Positions 27,359 through 36,551 of a DNA stretch of 64,000 nucleotides are shown in pieces. Made by a program: the position numbers and the translations under genes. The stretch comes from JAFKFJ01 sp963786445. Lineage in GTDB: Bacteria; Pseudomonadota; Alphaproteobacteria; Acetobacterales; Acetobacteraceae. Under the pieces are notes generated by a model. That model made no database searches and had not been told where the DNA came from. It was given only the letters and a program-made list of their open reading frames with translations. The stretch covers positions 107,396 through 171,395 of the forward strand of contig CAWAZU010000032.1 in assembly GCA_963786445.1 (NCBI GenBank). Reading direction: 5' to 3'. Numbering within the stretch: the stretch's first letter is position 1; every line of letters begins with the position of its first letter.

Positions 27359-27588
27359 GGCGGTGGCGACCGTGGCCGCCAGGGCAATGATGGCTGCCAG
27401 CCTCAGGCCTCTGTTGAAGCGTCGGGGCGAAAGCTCGATGGATCGCTCCCCTGTACCGCGTGTTCCGCCGGTCCGGACGTCAATGACCGTCAGTCGCGAG
27501 AGTTTCGCCGCCAGCCGAGCGACTCCCGGCCAATCCGCGCGAGCGGCCGGCCTTGATCACTTCTGGCGACGACGAAGGCCGCCGGCGG

Positions 27589-28833
27589 CTAAAGGTCACC
27601 CAGCCGGTCGTGGTGGAGGACGCCGCCCTTCACGACCGCCTTCAGGAACCGCGGCGGGTCCTGCAGCACGCCGAGATCGGCCAGCGGGTCGCCATCGACG
27701 ACAAGCAGATCGGCCCGCGCCCCCGGCGCCACGACGCCGATCTCGCCGCTCATGCGGAACAGCGCCGCGGCATCGACCGTCGCGGCGCGGATGACCTCGA
27801 TCGGGGTCTGCACTTCCCGGCGGAGCGCGAACTCGCGCAACTGGTGGCGGTGCATGATGCCGAGCAGGTCGGTGCCGTAGGCCAGCTTCACGCCGCCACG
27901 GTGCGCGGTTTCCAATGCACGCAGGCCGGCATCGAGCACGTCGAAAACTTTCGCGTGCATCGCCTTCGGCAGCCCTGCGGCGATGCCCTCCTCGGCAAGC
28001 GCGCCGTAGGTGGACAGGGTCGGAACCAGGAACGCCCCCGTCTCGCGAAACACGGACACGCAGCTCTCATCGAGCAGATTGCCGTGCTCGATCGAACTCA
28101 CTCCGCCGCGCAGCGCGCGCTTGATGGCCCGCGCGGTATAAGCGTGCGCCATGACCGGGACGTTGGCGGCCTCGGCCTCCTCGGTCGCGGCGTGGATTTC
28201 GTCGAGCGAGAACTGCGTGCTGTCGATCCGGTCGGTTGGCGAGGCGACACCGCCGGAAACCATCAGCTTCAGATGCGTGGCACCCTTGCGGATCTCCTCG
28301 CGGCAAGCCTTCCGTATCGCATCAACACCGTCGCAGACGAAGCCGAAACCCGAGCAGCACAGACACGCATTGAGCGTCATCTCGCCAGGCCCGCGAACGT
28401 CGCCGTGCCCGCCGGTCTGCGACAGCGCGTGTCCGCAGAACAGCAGGCGCGGACCGGGGATCAATCCCTCCTCGACGGCCGTGGCCAGACCATAATCGGC
28501 GCCGCCGGCATCGCGCACCGTGGTGAAGCCGCGCATCAGCATGTCCCGCAGGACCCGCGTGGCGCCGATCGCGATATAGGCCGGCGACATGCGCGCGAGC
28601 GCGGCGAAGTCGGCGGTGATCGCAGTGACATGCACATGGGCGTCGCACAGGCCGGGCATCAGCACCCGGCCCTTCAGGTCGATGACCGGACCGTCGAAGC
28701 CCGGCCGCATGCCGGAGATTTCGGCGATCCGGCCGTCCCGGACCATGACGAAGCGGCCGGGCTGGTAGGTGCCGCCGACAACGTCCAGAACCTGGGCGTT
28801 GCAGAACAGCAGGTCGGCGGTCAGCGCGGTCAC
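27589..28833 (-). CDS. Amidohydrolase family protein (imidazolonepropionase-like)
   Basis: A 414-residue metal-dependent amidohydrolase (COG1228 type). Metal ligands are recognisable: DAHVHV near residue 66, HLKLMVSGG (candidate lysine), MAHAY, SIEHGN and YGTD. The C-terminal GARADLLVVDGDPLADL is characteristic. The GTG start overlaps the stop of the nitrilase-family gene (GTGA). Family members hydrolyse cyclic or linear amides, such as imidazolonepropionate and Xaa-Pro dipeptides. Here it is the last enzyme of the Liv-transporter operon, so it probably acts on the imported compound or its hydrolysis product. Confidence 0.9.
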   Translation of the reverse strand: MTALTADLLFCNAQVLDVVGGTYQPGRFVMVRDGRIAEISGMRPGFDGPVIDLKGRVLMPGLCDAHVHVTAITADFAALARMSPAYIAIGATRVLRDMLMRGFTTVRDAGGADYGLATAVEEGLIPGPRLLFCGHALSQTGGHGDVRGPGEMTLNACLCCSGFGFVCDGVDAIRKACREEIRKGATHLKLMVSGGVASPTDRIDSTQFSLDEIHAATEEAEAANVPVMAHAYTARAIKRALRGGVSSIEHGNLLDESCVSVFRETGAFLVPTLSTYGALAEEGIAAGLPKAMHAKVFDVLDAGLRALETAHRGGVKLAYGTDLLGIMHRHQLREFALRREVQTPIEVIRAATVDAAALFRMSGEIGVVAPGARADLLVVDGDPLADLGVLQDPPRFLKAVVKGGVLHHDRLGDL

Positions 28834-29736
28834 CGCACGGCGACCCGACGATAGCTCTGGTCCACGAGCGCGCCGTAATGTTCCGGTCTGCGATCCTGCA
28901 GCAGATTGAGTCCGAAGAATCCCTCGGTGCGGGATTTCAGGGTCGTCTGCTTCAGGTCGGCGGTGTGCGTGAGCAGGCATTCCTCGTCGGCGGCGTAGGC
29001 GACGACCTTGCCGTACGGATCGACGATCTGAGAGCCGCCATAATAGTCGAGCTTCTGCGAGTAGGCGCCCTTTTCGCAATGGTTGGAAATGACCAGCCAG
29101 CACTGGTTGAAGAAAGCGTTGGCTTGGGCGGCGAGGTCCATCGCCCAGCCGTGATAATCATCGGCCCGATCGTGGCCCTTCATCGGCCAGGCGTTGGACA
29201 TCAGGATGCAATCCGCCCCACGCAGGACATATGACCGGATCAGCTCCGGAAAGCACAGATCGTAGCAGATGATCATGCCGACCGCGCCGAACGGCGTCTG
29301 CACAACCGTGCTGTCCTCGCCGGGCAGGAAATACGGGAACTCGAACTGGTTGTGGATCTTGCGGAACACGCCAGCGATCCCCTCCGGTCCGATCAGCACC
29401 GAACTGTTGTAGATCGCGTTGCCGTGCAAGGCCCGCTCGGCGAGGCCGAGCTGGATGAACATGCCGTGCCGGCGTGCCGCATCCGCGATCCGGTCCGTGG
29501 CCGGTCCGGGTATCGTCTCGGCCTCGCGGAAATGGTACCTGCTTCTGCTCGGCGGCCTCCTTGCCGCCCAGTCCGAAGGCAAAATCGGCATAGCCCTGCA
29601 GCCCGACTTCCGGCAACACCAGCACATCCGCCCGCTTCGCGGCGGCATCGTCGATCACTTCGAGAAAGCGGGCCAGGTTGTGGCGCTTGTCGTGAACGAT
29701 CCTGAGATTGGCGGCGGCGAGCGTGGTCTCGGTCAT
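28830..29736 (-). CDS. Nitrilase superfamily (carbon-nitrogen hydrolase), interrupted by a +1 frameshift
   Basis: A nitrilase-superfamily amidase. Residues 1-66 (MTETTLAAANLRIVHDK... LGGKEAAEQKQ) read in one frame and the rest in the next. Deleting one base in the CC at 29538-29539 restores about 301 residues. The catalytic triad is visible: Glu in VLVLPEVGLQGY, Lys in FRKIHNQFEF and Cys in MIICYDLCFPE. Such enzymes include N-carbamoyl amino-acid amidohydrolases and amidases. The start overlaps the LivF-like stop and the stop overlaps the amidohydrolase start. The frameshift is probably a sequence error. Confidence 0.87.
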
Positions 29737-30467
29737 GGCGTATCTCCCTGCATCGCGTCGTGGGCGTCGGCGGTGGCGGCTTCGGCGAAGGCGACCCGCA
29801 CCAGGTCCGCAGCGGCATCCGGATCGCCGCCCTCGGCGGTCATCACGGTGCGGCCGCTGCGCACGAGGCAGAGCCGGGCTGCGAACGCGCTGGCGCGCGG
29901 GATGCTCTGCTCCACCAGCAGCATGGTCAGTCCGGTGTCGCGCAAGCTCCGCAGATAGCCGTAGATCTCATCGACGATCACCGGCGCAAGGCCGAGCGAC
30001 GGCTCGTCCAGCAGCAGCAGCCGGGGTTCCAGCACCACGACGCGGGCCAGCGCCACCATCTGCTGCTGGCCGCCGGACAGCAGCGCCACCGGCTGGTGCA
30101 GGCGGCCGCGCAGCATCGGGAACCGGTCGAGCGCAGCATCGAGCTGCCGTCGCCGCGCCGCGGACTGGCCGATCATGATGTTTTCCAGCACGGTCATGCG
30201 CGGGAACAGGCCGCGTCCTTCGTGGACCACCCCGATCCGGTGGCGGCGCACGCGCTGCGGCGTGGCGAGCCGCGCCAGATCGTCGCCCTCCAGCCGGATC
30301 GTCCCGTCGGTGCGGATGAGGCCGAGGATGGCGCGGATGATCGTCGTCTTGCCGGCGCCGTTGGTGCCGACCAGGGCAAGACACTCGCCCGCCGCGAGCG
30401 ACAGCGACACGTCGAACAGCGCCTGCGTCCGGCCATACCATGCGCGCAACCCGGTCACCTCAAGCAT
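29733..30467 (-). CDS. Branched-chain amino-acid-type ABC ATPase (LivF-like)
   Basis: A 244-residue ATPase with Walker A GTNGAGKTT, signature LSGGQQQM and Walker B LLLDEPSLGLAP, followed by the LivF-type DEIYGYLRSLRD. The ATG at 30467 lies inside the end of the LivG-like gene, an 8-base overlap. Together with 30460-34325 it forms a complete hydrophobic-amide/amino-acid-type importer. Confidence 0.94.
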   Translation of the reverse strand: MLEVTGLRAWYGRTQALFDVSLSLAAGECLALVGTNGAGKTTIIRAILGLIRTDGTIRLEGDDLARLATPQRVRRHRIGVVHEGRGLFPRMTVLENIMIGQSAARRRQLDAALDRFPMLRGRLHQPVALLSGGQQQMVALARVVVLEPRLLLLDEPSLGLAPVIVDEIYGYLRSLRDTGLTMLLVEQSIPRASAFAARLCLVRSGRTVMTAEGGDPDAAADLVRVAFAEAATADAHDAMQGDTP

Positions 30468-31236
30468 GGCCGGCGGTCCCGAAATAGGCCCGCTGCACCG
30501 CGGGATCGGACAGCACCTGCGCGGGGCTGCCGGCGGCGATGACGCGGCCCATGTCGAGCGCGACGCATTGCGGGCACAAGCGGCGCACCAGATCGACATC
30601 GTGCTCGATCACGATCATCGTCAGGTCGCCGGCGGCATGGTAGGCGCGCAGCAGTTCGGTCAGCGCGTGCCGGTCGCTGGTGTCCAGCCCGGCGGCCGGC
30701 TCGTCCAGCAGCAGCACGCTCGGCCGCACGACGAGCAGGCGCGCGATCTCGGTCAGCCGCCGGCTGGCAAAGGGCAGCTCGGCCACCGGGCGCCGCGCGA
30801 TCGGCAGCAGGCCGAGTTGGCGCAGGATGGTCTCGGTGGCGGCGAGATCCCGACGACGGCAGCGGTTCTGGAACGGCAGCGCGAACAGCTGCGCCGGCAG
30901 TGCCGGCTGCGGCAGCCGTTCGCAGCCGACCAGCACGTTGTCGAACACGCTCTCGCGCTCCAGCAGGCGCACGGTCTGGAATCCGCGCACCACGCCGAGC
31001 CGTGCGCGCGCGGCCGGCGCCAGCGCGGTCAGGTCGCGCGCGCCGAACGTGATGCGGCCTTCGGACACCTCCACGAAACCGGAGATCGCGTTGAGCAGCG
31101 TCGTTTTGCCGGCCCCGTTCGGGCCGATCAGGCCGGTGATCGCATGGCCGGCGAAATCGAGGCGGACCCCTGCCACCGCGGTAAGGCCGCCGAAGCGGAT
31201 ACTGACATTCTCCAGATGCAGTGCGGCCGTGGTCAT
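30460..31236 (-). CDS. Branched-chain amino-acid-type ABC ATPase (LivG-like)
   Basis: A 258-residue ATPase with Walker A GPNGAGKTT near residue 40, the LivG-typical RGFQTVRLLERESV segment and Walker B LLLDEPAAGLD. The usual LSYG/LSGG signature is replaced by ELPFASRRLTE, a divergent C-loop seen in some Liv-like ATPases; it may affect activity. The ATG overlaps the LivM-like stop by four bases. Confidence 0.92.
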   Translation of the reverse strand: MTTAALHLENVSIRFGGLTAVAGVRLDFAGHAITGLIGPNGAGKTTLLNAISGFVEVSEGRITFGARDLTALAPAARARLGVVRGFQTVRLLERESVFDNVLVGCERLPQPALPAQLFALPFQNRCRRRDLAATETILRQLGLLPIARRPVAELPFASRRLTEIARLLVVRPSVLLLDEPAAGLDTSDRHALTELLRAYHAAGDLTMIVIEHDVDLVRRLCPQCVALDMGRVIAAGSPAQVLSDPAVQRAYFGTAGHA

Positions 31237-32235
31237 GCGCGCCGCGCCCGCCACCGGCCGGCCAGCAGCGCCAGCCCCTCCGCCAGTCCGCCCGGCAGCA
31301 GCAGCGCGACGACGACCAGCACGCCGCCGCCGAGGATCGGGAACAGGTTCGGATACCCGATGGACGAGAATGCCTCCGGCACCAGTACGATGTAGGCCGC
31401 GCCGAGCCAGGCGCCGAGCACGCGCCCGGCGCCGCCGAGAATGACGGCGACCAGGAAATACACCGAGCCGAACAGGTCGAACGTCGTCGGCGACACGAAG
31501 CCGACGACGTAGGCATAGACCCAGCCGGCGATGCCCGCGAACACCGCGGACAGGATGAACGCCGTGATCTTCGTCGCCACGATCGGCACCCCGATCGAGG
31601 CGGATGCCAGCTCCGAATCCCGCACCGCCAGCATGCGCCGGCCATATTGCGAGCGGCCCAGCTGGAGCGTCAGCAGCGTTGCCAGCAGCGACACGCCGCC
31701 GGCCAGCAGATAGGCGTGCAGCGGCTCCTGGGAGTTGAACGCGCCTAAGGCGAGCGGCTCGACGTTCATACCCTGCGAGCCGCCGGTCAGCCGGATGGAA
31801 TGGTCGATCGCCCACTCGAACAGCGCGCCGAACAGCAGCGTGACGAGCGCGAGCCGCAACCCGGACAGCCGCAGCGTCGGGACGGCGACGATGGCGCCGG
31901 CCGCGACCGCCAGCAGCGACGACCAGCGGCGGCTGTGCCCAGAGCGGCACGCCCAGCGGCGCGGAGAGCGCCGCGGCATAGGCGCCGAGACCGAAGAAGC
32001 TCGCATGCGCCAGGGACAGCTGGCCGGCCCGGCCATAGACGATGTCGAGCCCGAGCACGGCGACGGCGTAGATCATGACCTGCGCGGCCTCATAGACCTC
32101 GTATTCGCCGCACAGCACCGGGACCGCCACGAAAGCCAGGGCGGCGGCAAGCACCGCGATCATGGGCGCGCCCCGCCCGCCGTGGCGCGGCAGCGCCGCG
32201 GCGAACGGCAACGCAGCGTCAGGCGCGGGCCTCAT
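31233..32235 (-). CDS. Branched-chain amino-acid-type ABC permease (LivM-like), interrupted by a +1 frameshift
   Basis: The N-terminal part, starting at the ATG at 32235 with GGAGGAGCGGC just upstream, contains YGRAGQLSLAHASFFGLGAY, the usual LivM signature. The C-terminal part, from SLLAVAAGAIVAVP to the stop, is in the next frame. One extra base near 31923 separates them, and its removal gives about 333 residues with eight or nine membrane segments. The start overlaps the LivH-like gene by 17 bases. It is probably an intact gene with a sequence error. Confidence 0.85.
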
Positions 32236-33106
32236 GCCGCTCCTCCAGGAACCGTTTCGGCACCAGCGACAGGATCAGGATGACGAGGACGAACAGGGCC
32301 GGCGTGTCGCCGGCCTCGCCGAACAGATAGACCGCCCAGGACTGATAGACGGCGATGCCGAACGCGGCGAGCATCGGCGGCCAGTAGCGGTCCAGCCCGC
32401 CGATCATGCCGGCGATGAACACGTTGATCATGATCGGCGTCATGTAGAACGCATTGACCGACAACCGCGCCGCGAACAGCATCGCCCCGGCCCCGACCAG
32501 CAGGCCGGAGGCCGCCCAGACCCATGTGCGCAGGCCGAGCACGTCGATGCCCGCGCTCTGCGCGACGGCCGGGTTCGCCGCCGACGCGCGCAGCGAGGTG
32601 CCGAGGCCGGTGCGCGTCAGCACCAGATGGCCGCCGACCGTCACCGCGATGCCGAGCACGATGCACGCGATGTCGTTGGCGTTGATGAACACGCCGCCAC
32701 GGACGATAGCGAGGTCGGTGAGCAGCTTCAGATAGCTTTGCGCGCTGGTGCCGAAAGCCATCTGCGCCAGCGCCGTCAACAGCAGCAATTCGCCCAGCGT
32801 CACCACCAGATCAAAACCCTCGCGGGTCGGGATGTTGCGGATGATGAGCCGGTCGGTGAGCGCCGCGACCAGCACGGCCACGGCGAGCCCGGCCAGCACG
32901 GCCAGCCACACCGGCAGCCCCGCCTGGGCATACAGGACGTAGCTGAGGAAAGCGCCGATCATGCCGGTCTGGCCGTAGGCGAAGTTGATGTTCTTGCTGA
33001 CCTGGAACACCAGGACCACGCCCAGCAGCAGCACGGCATAGAGCGCCCCGGTCGCGAGGCCGGCCAGCGTCACCTGCGCAGCGTCGGCCAGGAACGGGGC
33101 GCTCAT
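32219..33106 (-). CDS. Branched-chain amino-acid-type ABC permease (LivH-like)
   Basis: A 295-residue permease with the LivH hallmark NFAYGQTGMIGAFLSYV near residue 41 and the cytoplasmic coupling segment TGLGTSLRASAANPAVAQSAGID near residue 170. It has about eight membrane helices. It follows the binding-protein gene by 31 bases and precedes the LivM-like gene. It forms the channel with 31233-32235. Confidence 0.94.
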   Translation of the reverse strand: MSAPFLADAAQVTLAGLATGALYAVLLLGVVLVFQVSKNINFAYGQTGMIGAFLSYVLYAQAGLPVWLAVLAGLAVAVLVAALTDRLIIRNIPTREGFDLVVTLGELLLLTALAQMAFGTSAQSYLKLLTDLAIVRGGVFINANDIACIVLGIAVTVGGHLVLTRTGLGTSLRASAANPAVAQSAGIDVLGLRTWVWAASGLLVGAGAMLFAARLSVNAFYMTPIMINVFIAGMIGGLDRYWPPMLAAFGIAVYQSWAVYLFGEAGDTPALFVLVILILSLVPKRFLEERHEARA

Positions 33107-33137
33107 GCCGCAACGCCTCGGGGTCGCCGCGCCAAGG

Positions 33138-34325
33138 TCAGTCGAGCGCCTTGAACGGCATGACCTCCACCGTCTGGTCGCCCTTGATCTCGACCAGACC
33201 GACGGCGTTCACGCCCTGCCGGCGATCCGGACCGAAGCCGATCGGCGGCAGGATGCCGGTCTTGAAGTCCTTGACGCCCTCCAGGGCGGCCATCAGGCAG
33301 GAGCGCGTCAACGCGTTCGCGTCCCGCAGCGCCCTGACCACCAGTTCCGCCTGCGACCAGCCGAGTTCCTCGAACTTGGTCGGCGCGTGGCCGGTCTGGC
33401 GAGTGAAATCGGCGACGAACTGCTTGACCAGCGCATCGGCACTGTCGAGATGCGCGGTCTCTTCCGCGACGATCATGCCCTGCGAGATCGACGCGAACGG
33501 CTTGAGATAGTCCGCGTCGTCCATGCCCGGCCAGGCGGCGGTGTGCGGCTGGTAGCCGATGCGGTGCATCGCCTGCAGCAGTTGCCCCGTGTCGGCATTG
33601 GTCAGGATCAGGAACGTCCAGTCGGCGCCGAAGTCGCGCAACTGCGTGGCGATCGGCGTGAAGTCCGGCGTTCCCGGGACCTCGGGGACGTAGTTCACCT
33701 TGATCGCGGAATCGTCGATGCCCTGCTCCATGCCGGCCTTGGCGTCGTCGCCGACATTGCCTTGCACGCCCACCAGGCTGAACGACTTGGCGTGACCGTG
33801 CTCCTTCACGTAGCGCGCCATGATGGCGAACTCCGTGATGTAGGTCACCGCGGTCATGAAGACGTGCGGCGTCTTCATGCTCCCCAGCTCGCTCGATGGC
33901 GCATAGGGCGCGATCGCGGGCACCCCCTCGCGCTCCAGGAACGGCACCACGGCGAGGAAGTTCGGCGTGCCCTCGCCGCCGGCGATCGCGAACACCCGGT
34001 CGCGCTGCACCAGCGCGCGCATCTGCCGCTCCGCCGTCGCGGGCTTGTATTCGTCGTCCAGCACCTTGAAGCTGATCTTGCGGCCCTTGATGCCGCCGGC
34101 GGCGTTGATCATGTCGTAATAAGCTTTGGCGCCGGCGCTGGCACCGAGGCCGCCCGCAGCGGCCGACCCGCTCAGCGGCATGGTCGCGCCGAGCCTGATC
34201 TCGGATGCGCTGATGCCTGGCGCCTTCTCGTTCGGATTGCATGTCGTCGCCGAGGCCGGCGTCATCCAAAGCAGGGCGACACCGAGCATGGCCAGCGATG
34301 CCGAAGCGGCAAGTCCGCGTCTCAT
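33138..34325 (-). CDS. Type 1 periplasmic ligand-binding protein of a Liv-type transporter (LivK-like)
   Basis: A 395-residue periplasmic-binding protein (Peripla_BP_6/LivK type). The signal peptide is RRGLAASASLAMLGVALLW...ASA, followed by IRLGATMPLSGSAAAGG and INAAGGIKGRKI, the usual first-lobe motifs. The ATG at 34325 has AAAGGAGC upstream and overlaps the IclR stop. The ligand is unknown; linkage with a nitrilase and an amidohydrolase suggests an amide or ureide rather than a branched amino acid. Confidence 0.93.
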   Translation of the reverse strand: MRRGLAASASLAMLGVALLWMTPASATTCNPNEKAPGISASEIRLGATMPLSGSAAAGGLGASAGAKAYYDMINAAGGIKGRKISFKVLDDEYKPATAERQMRALVQRDRVFAIAGGEGTPNFLAVVPFLEREGVPAIAPYAPSSELGSMKTPHVFMTAVTYITEFAIMARYVKEHGHAKSFSLVGVQGNVGDDAKAGMEQGIDDSAIKVNYVPEVPGTPDFTPIATQLRDFGADWTFLILTNADTGQLLQAMHRIGYQPHTAAWPGMDDADYLKPFASISQGMIVAEETAHLDSADALVKQFVADFTRQTGHAPTKFEELGWSQAELVVRALRDANALTRSCLMAALEGVKDFKTGILPPIGFGPDRRQGVNAVGLVEIKGDQTVEVMPFKALD

Positions 34326-35239
34326 GTTGCGTGCTCCTTTGCGCGAGATCGGGATCGGATCGAGATGCGCCCTGTATGGTTCGGGCCGGAACGGGGATCG
34401 CTCGCGCCGGGCACGGCCGCCGGGCGCGATCCGAAACTCTCCCGTCCGTAAGCAATGCGTGGGCCAATGCGGCGGGTGATGGTGCGAGCGGCTTCCAGCA
34501 CGGCCGCTCCGATCGCGGCAATTTCGTCGGCGCCCATCGAGTTGCTCAGCGTGCTGAGGCTGATGCCGGCCACCGGCGCACCTTTGGGCTCCAGCACGGC
34601 GGCGCCGACCGCGAATACGCCGGGAAAACTCTCGTCCGCGGCCGTGATCCATCCCTTGCCGGCGTGCCGTGCCAACTGCGCGTCCAGTTCGGCGCGCGTG
34701 CGGATCGAGCCTTCGGTCAATCCGGCGAGCGGCCCGGTGCCCAGGATCGCATCGAGCTGCGCGGGCGGCAGGTGCATCAGCAGCGCCTTGCCGAGCGCCG
34801 TGGTCGCCACGGGCAGCCGGTCGCCGGCCCGCCAGATGAAGCGTACCGGCGTGCGGCCCTCGTGCAGCGCCAGAATGACGACCTCCGCCCCATACAGCGT
34901 GCCGAGATAGGCGGTGAACCCGGTCCGCTCGGCCAGTTCGTGCAGCACATCCTCCGCGCTGTGCAGCAGCGGGTTGCCGACGAAATAGAGGGCGCCGACC
35001 TCGCAGGCCCCGAGGCCGATGCGGAACAGCCGATTGTTGCCGCTCGCCCGTTCGACAAACCCCGCGCGCTCCAACGTGGCCAGGATGCGCACGACGACGC
35101 TGCGCGGCATCGCGAGCCGCTCGACGATCTGGGAAACAGTCAGCACCGGCTCGCCGTGCCCGAACACCTTCAGCACCTTGAGCGCCCTTTCGAGCGTCCT
35201 GAGCATCTCCTCGGCCATAACCGCTTTCCGGTTATCCAT
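34322..35239 (-). CDS. IclR family transcriptional regulator
   Basis: A 305-residue regulator. An N-terminal winged helix-turn-helix (residues 12-70, LTVSQIVERLAMPRSVVVRILATLERAGFV) is followed by the IclR effector-binding domain (residues 90-260) with LGKALLMHLP and the C-terminal SLSTL region. The tail after about residue 270 is basic and possibly disordered. Its stop overlaps the start of the binding-protein gene, so regulator and transporter operon are co-transcribed and it probably autoregulates the operon. Confidence 0.93.
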   Translation of the reverse strand: MDNRKAVMAEEMLRTLERALKVLKVFGHGEPVLTVSQIVERLAMPRSVVVRILATLERAGFVERASGNNRLFRIGLGACEVGALYFVGNPLLHSAEDVLHELAERTGFTAYLGTLYGAEVVILALHEGRTPVRFIWRAGDRLPVATTALGKALLMHLPPAQLDAILGTGPLAGLTEGSIRTRAELDAQLARHAGKGWITAADESFPGVFAVGAAVLEPKGAPVAGISLSTLSNSMGADEIAAIGAAVLEAARTITRRIGPRIAYGRESFGSRPAAVPGASDPRSGPNHTGRISIRSRSRAKEHAT

Positions 35240-35326
35240 CCCGCAGACAGGTCATGCTAGGAATGAGCGACGGGCGCTGTCAACAATGGCGGTGTGCGGC
35301 TGATCGCGCGCTAGCATCGGCCCGGA

Positions 35327-35545
35327 AATGCCGCCACTGCGGCAAACGCCGCCATGGCGCCAATCCATGACCGAATGCCGGTGATCGTCGAGCCGACCGA
35401 CTGGCCCACTATGGCTCGGCGAGACCGAGGGCGACGCCGCCTTGCTGCTGCGCCCGGCGGACGAGGACGCGCTGCGCGTCTGGCGCGTGAGCACAACGGT
35501 GAACCGGCCAGCCAGCAACGATGGCGACCTCCTCGCCCGCTCGCG
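35327..35545 (+). pseudogene. Fragment of a YedK/SRAP (HMCES-like) gene
   Basis: Only the C-terminal portion of an SOS-response-associated peptidase is recognisable: TAANAAMAPIHDRMPV, then after a single extra base near 35410 DWPTWLGETEGDAALLLRP, then VWRVSTTVNRPASNDGDLL. The N-terminal catalytic Cys region is missing. No start codon or upstream body is present, so it is a remnant. It sits in the 559-base stretch 35240-35798, which has no intact gene. Confidence 0.7.
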
Positions 35546-35617
35546 GCGGGCTGACGGTAGATGTCGCGGGCATGACCGAGGCTCAAGCTCCATGGCCGGA
35601 TGGCGAGGTGCTCGCAC

Positions 35618-35708
35618 GGCATCGTCGAGCGGGTGATGTTCGCACAATGCCGAGAGCGGTATCGCCGTGCTGCGGGTGACGGCGCGCGGGCACCGCGACC
35701 TCGTCACA
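35618..35708 (+). pseudogene. Fragment resembling the N-terminus of a RecD2-like helicase
   Basis: The sequence reads GIVERVMFA then, after one extra base near 35645, NAESGIAVLRVTARGHRDLV, which matches the OB-type N-terminal segment of RecD2-like helicases. It breaks off after about 30 residues. It lies just after the YedK fragment, so this appears to be a scar left by deletion of a larger region. Confidence 0.55.
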
Positions 35709-35798
35709 GGCGGCAACGTGACACCGGCTCGTCATCATCGCCGTCATCACGGCGGCCGGCGGACGCAAGGCGGCGGGCCGATAGATATCGCCGCCGCT

Positions 35799-36551
35799 TC
35801 AGCCCCGGCCTGAGAGGTCCGCTTCGGCGCCGAGAAAGAGGCGCGCGACGCGCGGGTCGGCAAGCATCCGCGGCGCCGGGCCGACGAGCCTTGTGCGCCC
35901 ACCCTCCAGCACGATGGCATGGTCGGATATCTCCAGCGCGCTGCGGGCGTTCTGCTCGATCATCAGCACCGACATGCCGCCGTCGCGCAGCCGCCGCAGC
36001 GTATCGAACACGTCCCGCATCATCAGCGGCGACAAGCCGATCGAAGGCTCGTCGATCAGCATCAGCGCGGGCTGGGCGATCAGGCCGCGGGAAATCTCCA
36101 GCAGCTTCTGCTGGCCGCCCGACAGCGTCGAGGCTTGCGCCGCCGCTTTCTGGCGCAGCACCGGGAAGCGGTCCAGCGCCGCCTCCACGCGCCCGCGAAG
36201 GGCGGCGGCCGTTCCGAGCGCGACGCCGCCCAGCTCGATATTGTCGCGCACCGACAATTCCGGAAAGATGTTGCGCCCCTGCGGGATGTAGCAGACACCG
36301 CGCGCGATCAGCGCGGCCTGCGGCAGGCCGGTCACGTCCGCGCTTTCCAGCACGACACGGCCTGCGCGCAGCCGCAGCATGCCGAAGATGGCCTTGAACG
36401 CGGTTGACTTGCCGGCCCCGTTCGGCCCGATCACCGTGGTGATCGCCCCGCGCGGCACGTCGAAGCTGCAGCCGTTCAGGATGGTCATGCGCCCATAGCC
36501 GCCAACCAAGTCACGCACCTGCAGGATGGGAGGCGGCGCCTCAGTGCCCAA
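35799..36551 (-). CDS. Branched-chain amino-acid-type ABC ATPase (LivF-like)
   Basis: A 250-residue ATPase with Walker A GPNGAGKST, the PQGRNIFPELSV segment typical of LivF, signature LSGGQQKL and Walker B LMLIDEPSIGLSP. The start is a TTG at 36551, inside the end of the LivG-like gene with a GAGG just upstream. Last gene of the second Liv-type operon. Confidence 0.93.
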   Translation of the reverse strand: MGTEAPPPILQVRDLVGGYGRMTILNGCSFDVPRGAITTVIGPNGAGKSTAFKAIFGMLRLRAGRVVLESADVTGLPQAALIARGVCYIPQGRNIFPELSVRDNIELGGVALGTAAALRGRVEAALDRFPVLRQKAAAQASTLSGGQQKLLEISRGLIAQPALMLIDEPSIGLSPLMMRDVFDTLRRLRDGGMSVLMIEQNARSALEISDHAIVLEGGRTRLVGPAPRMLADPRVARLFLGAEADLSGRG

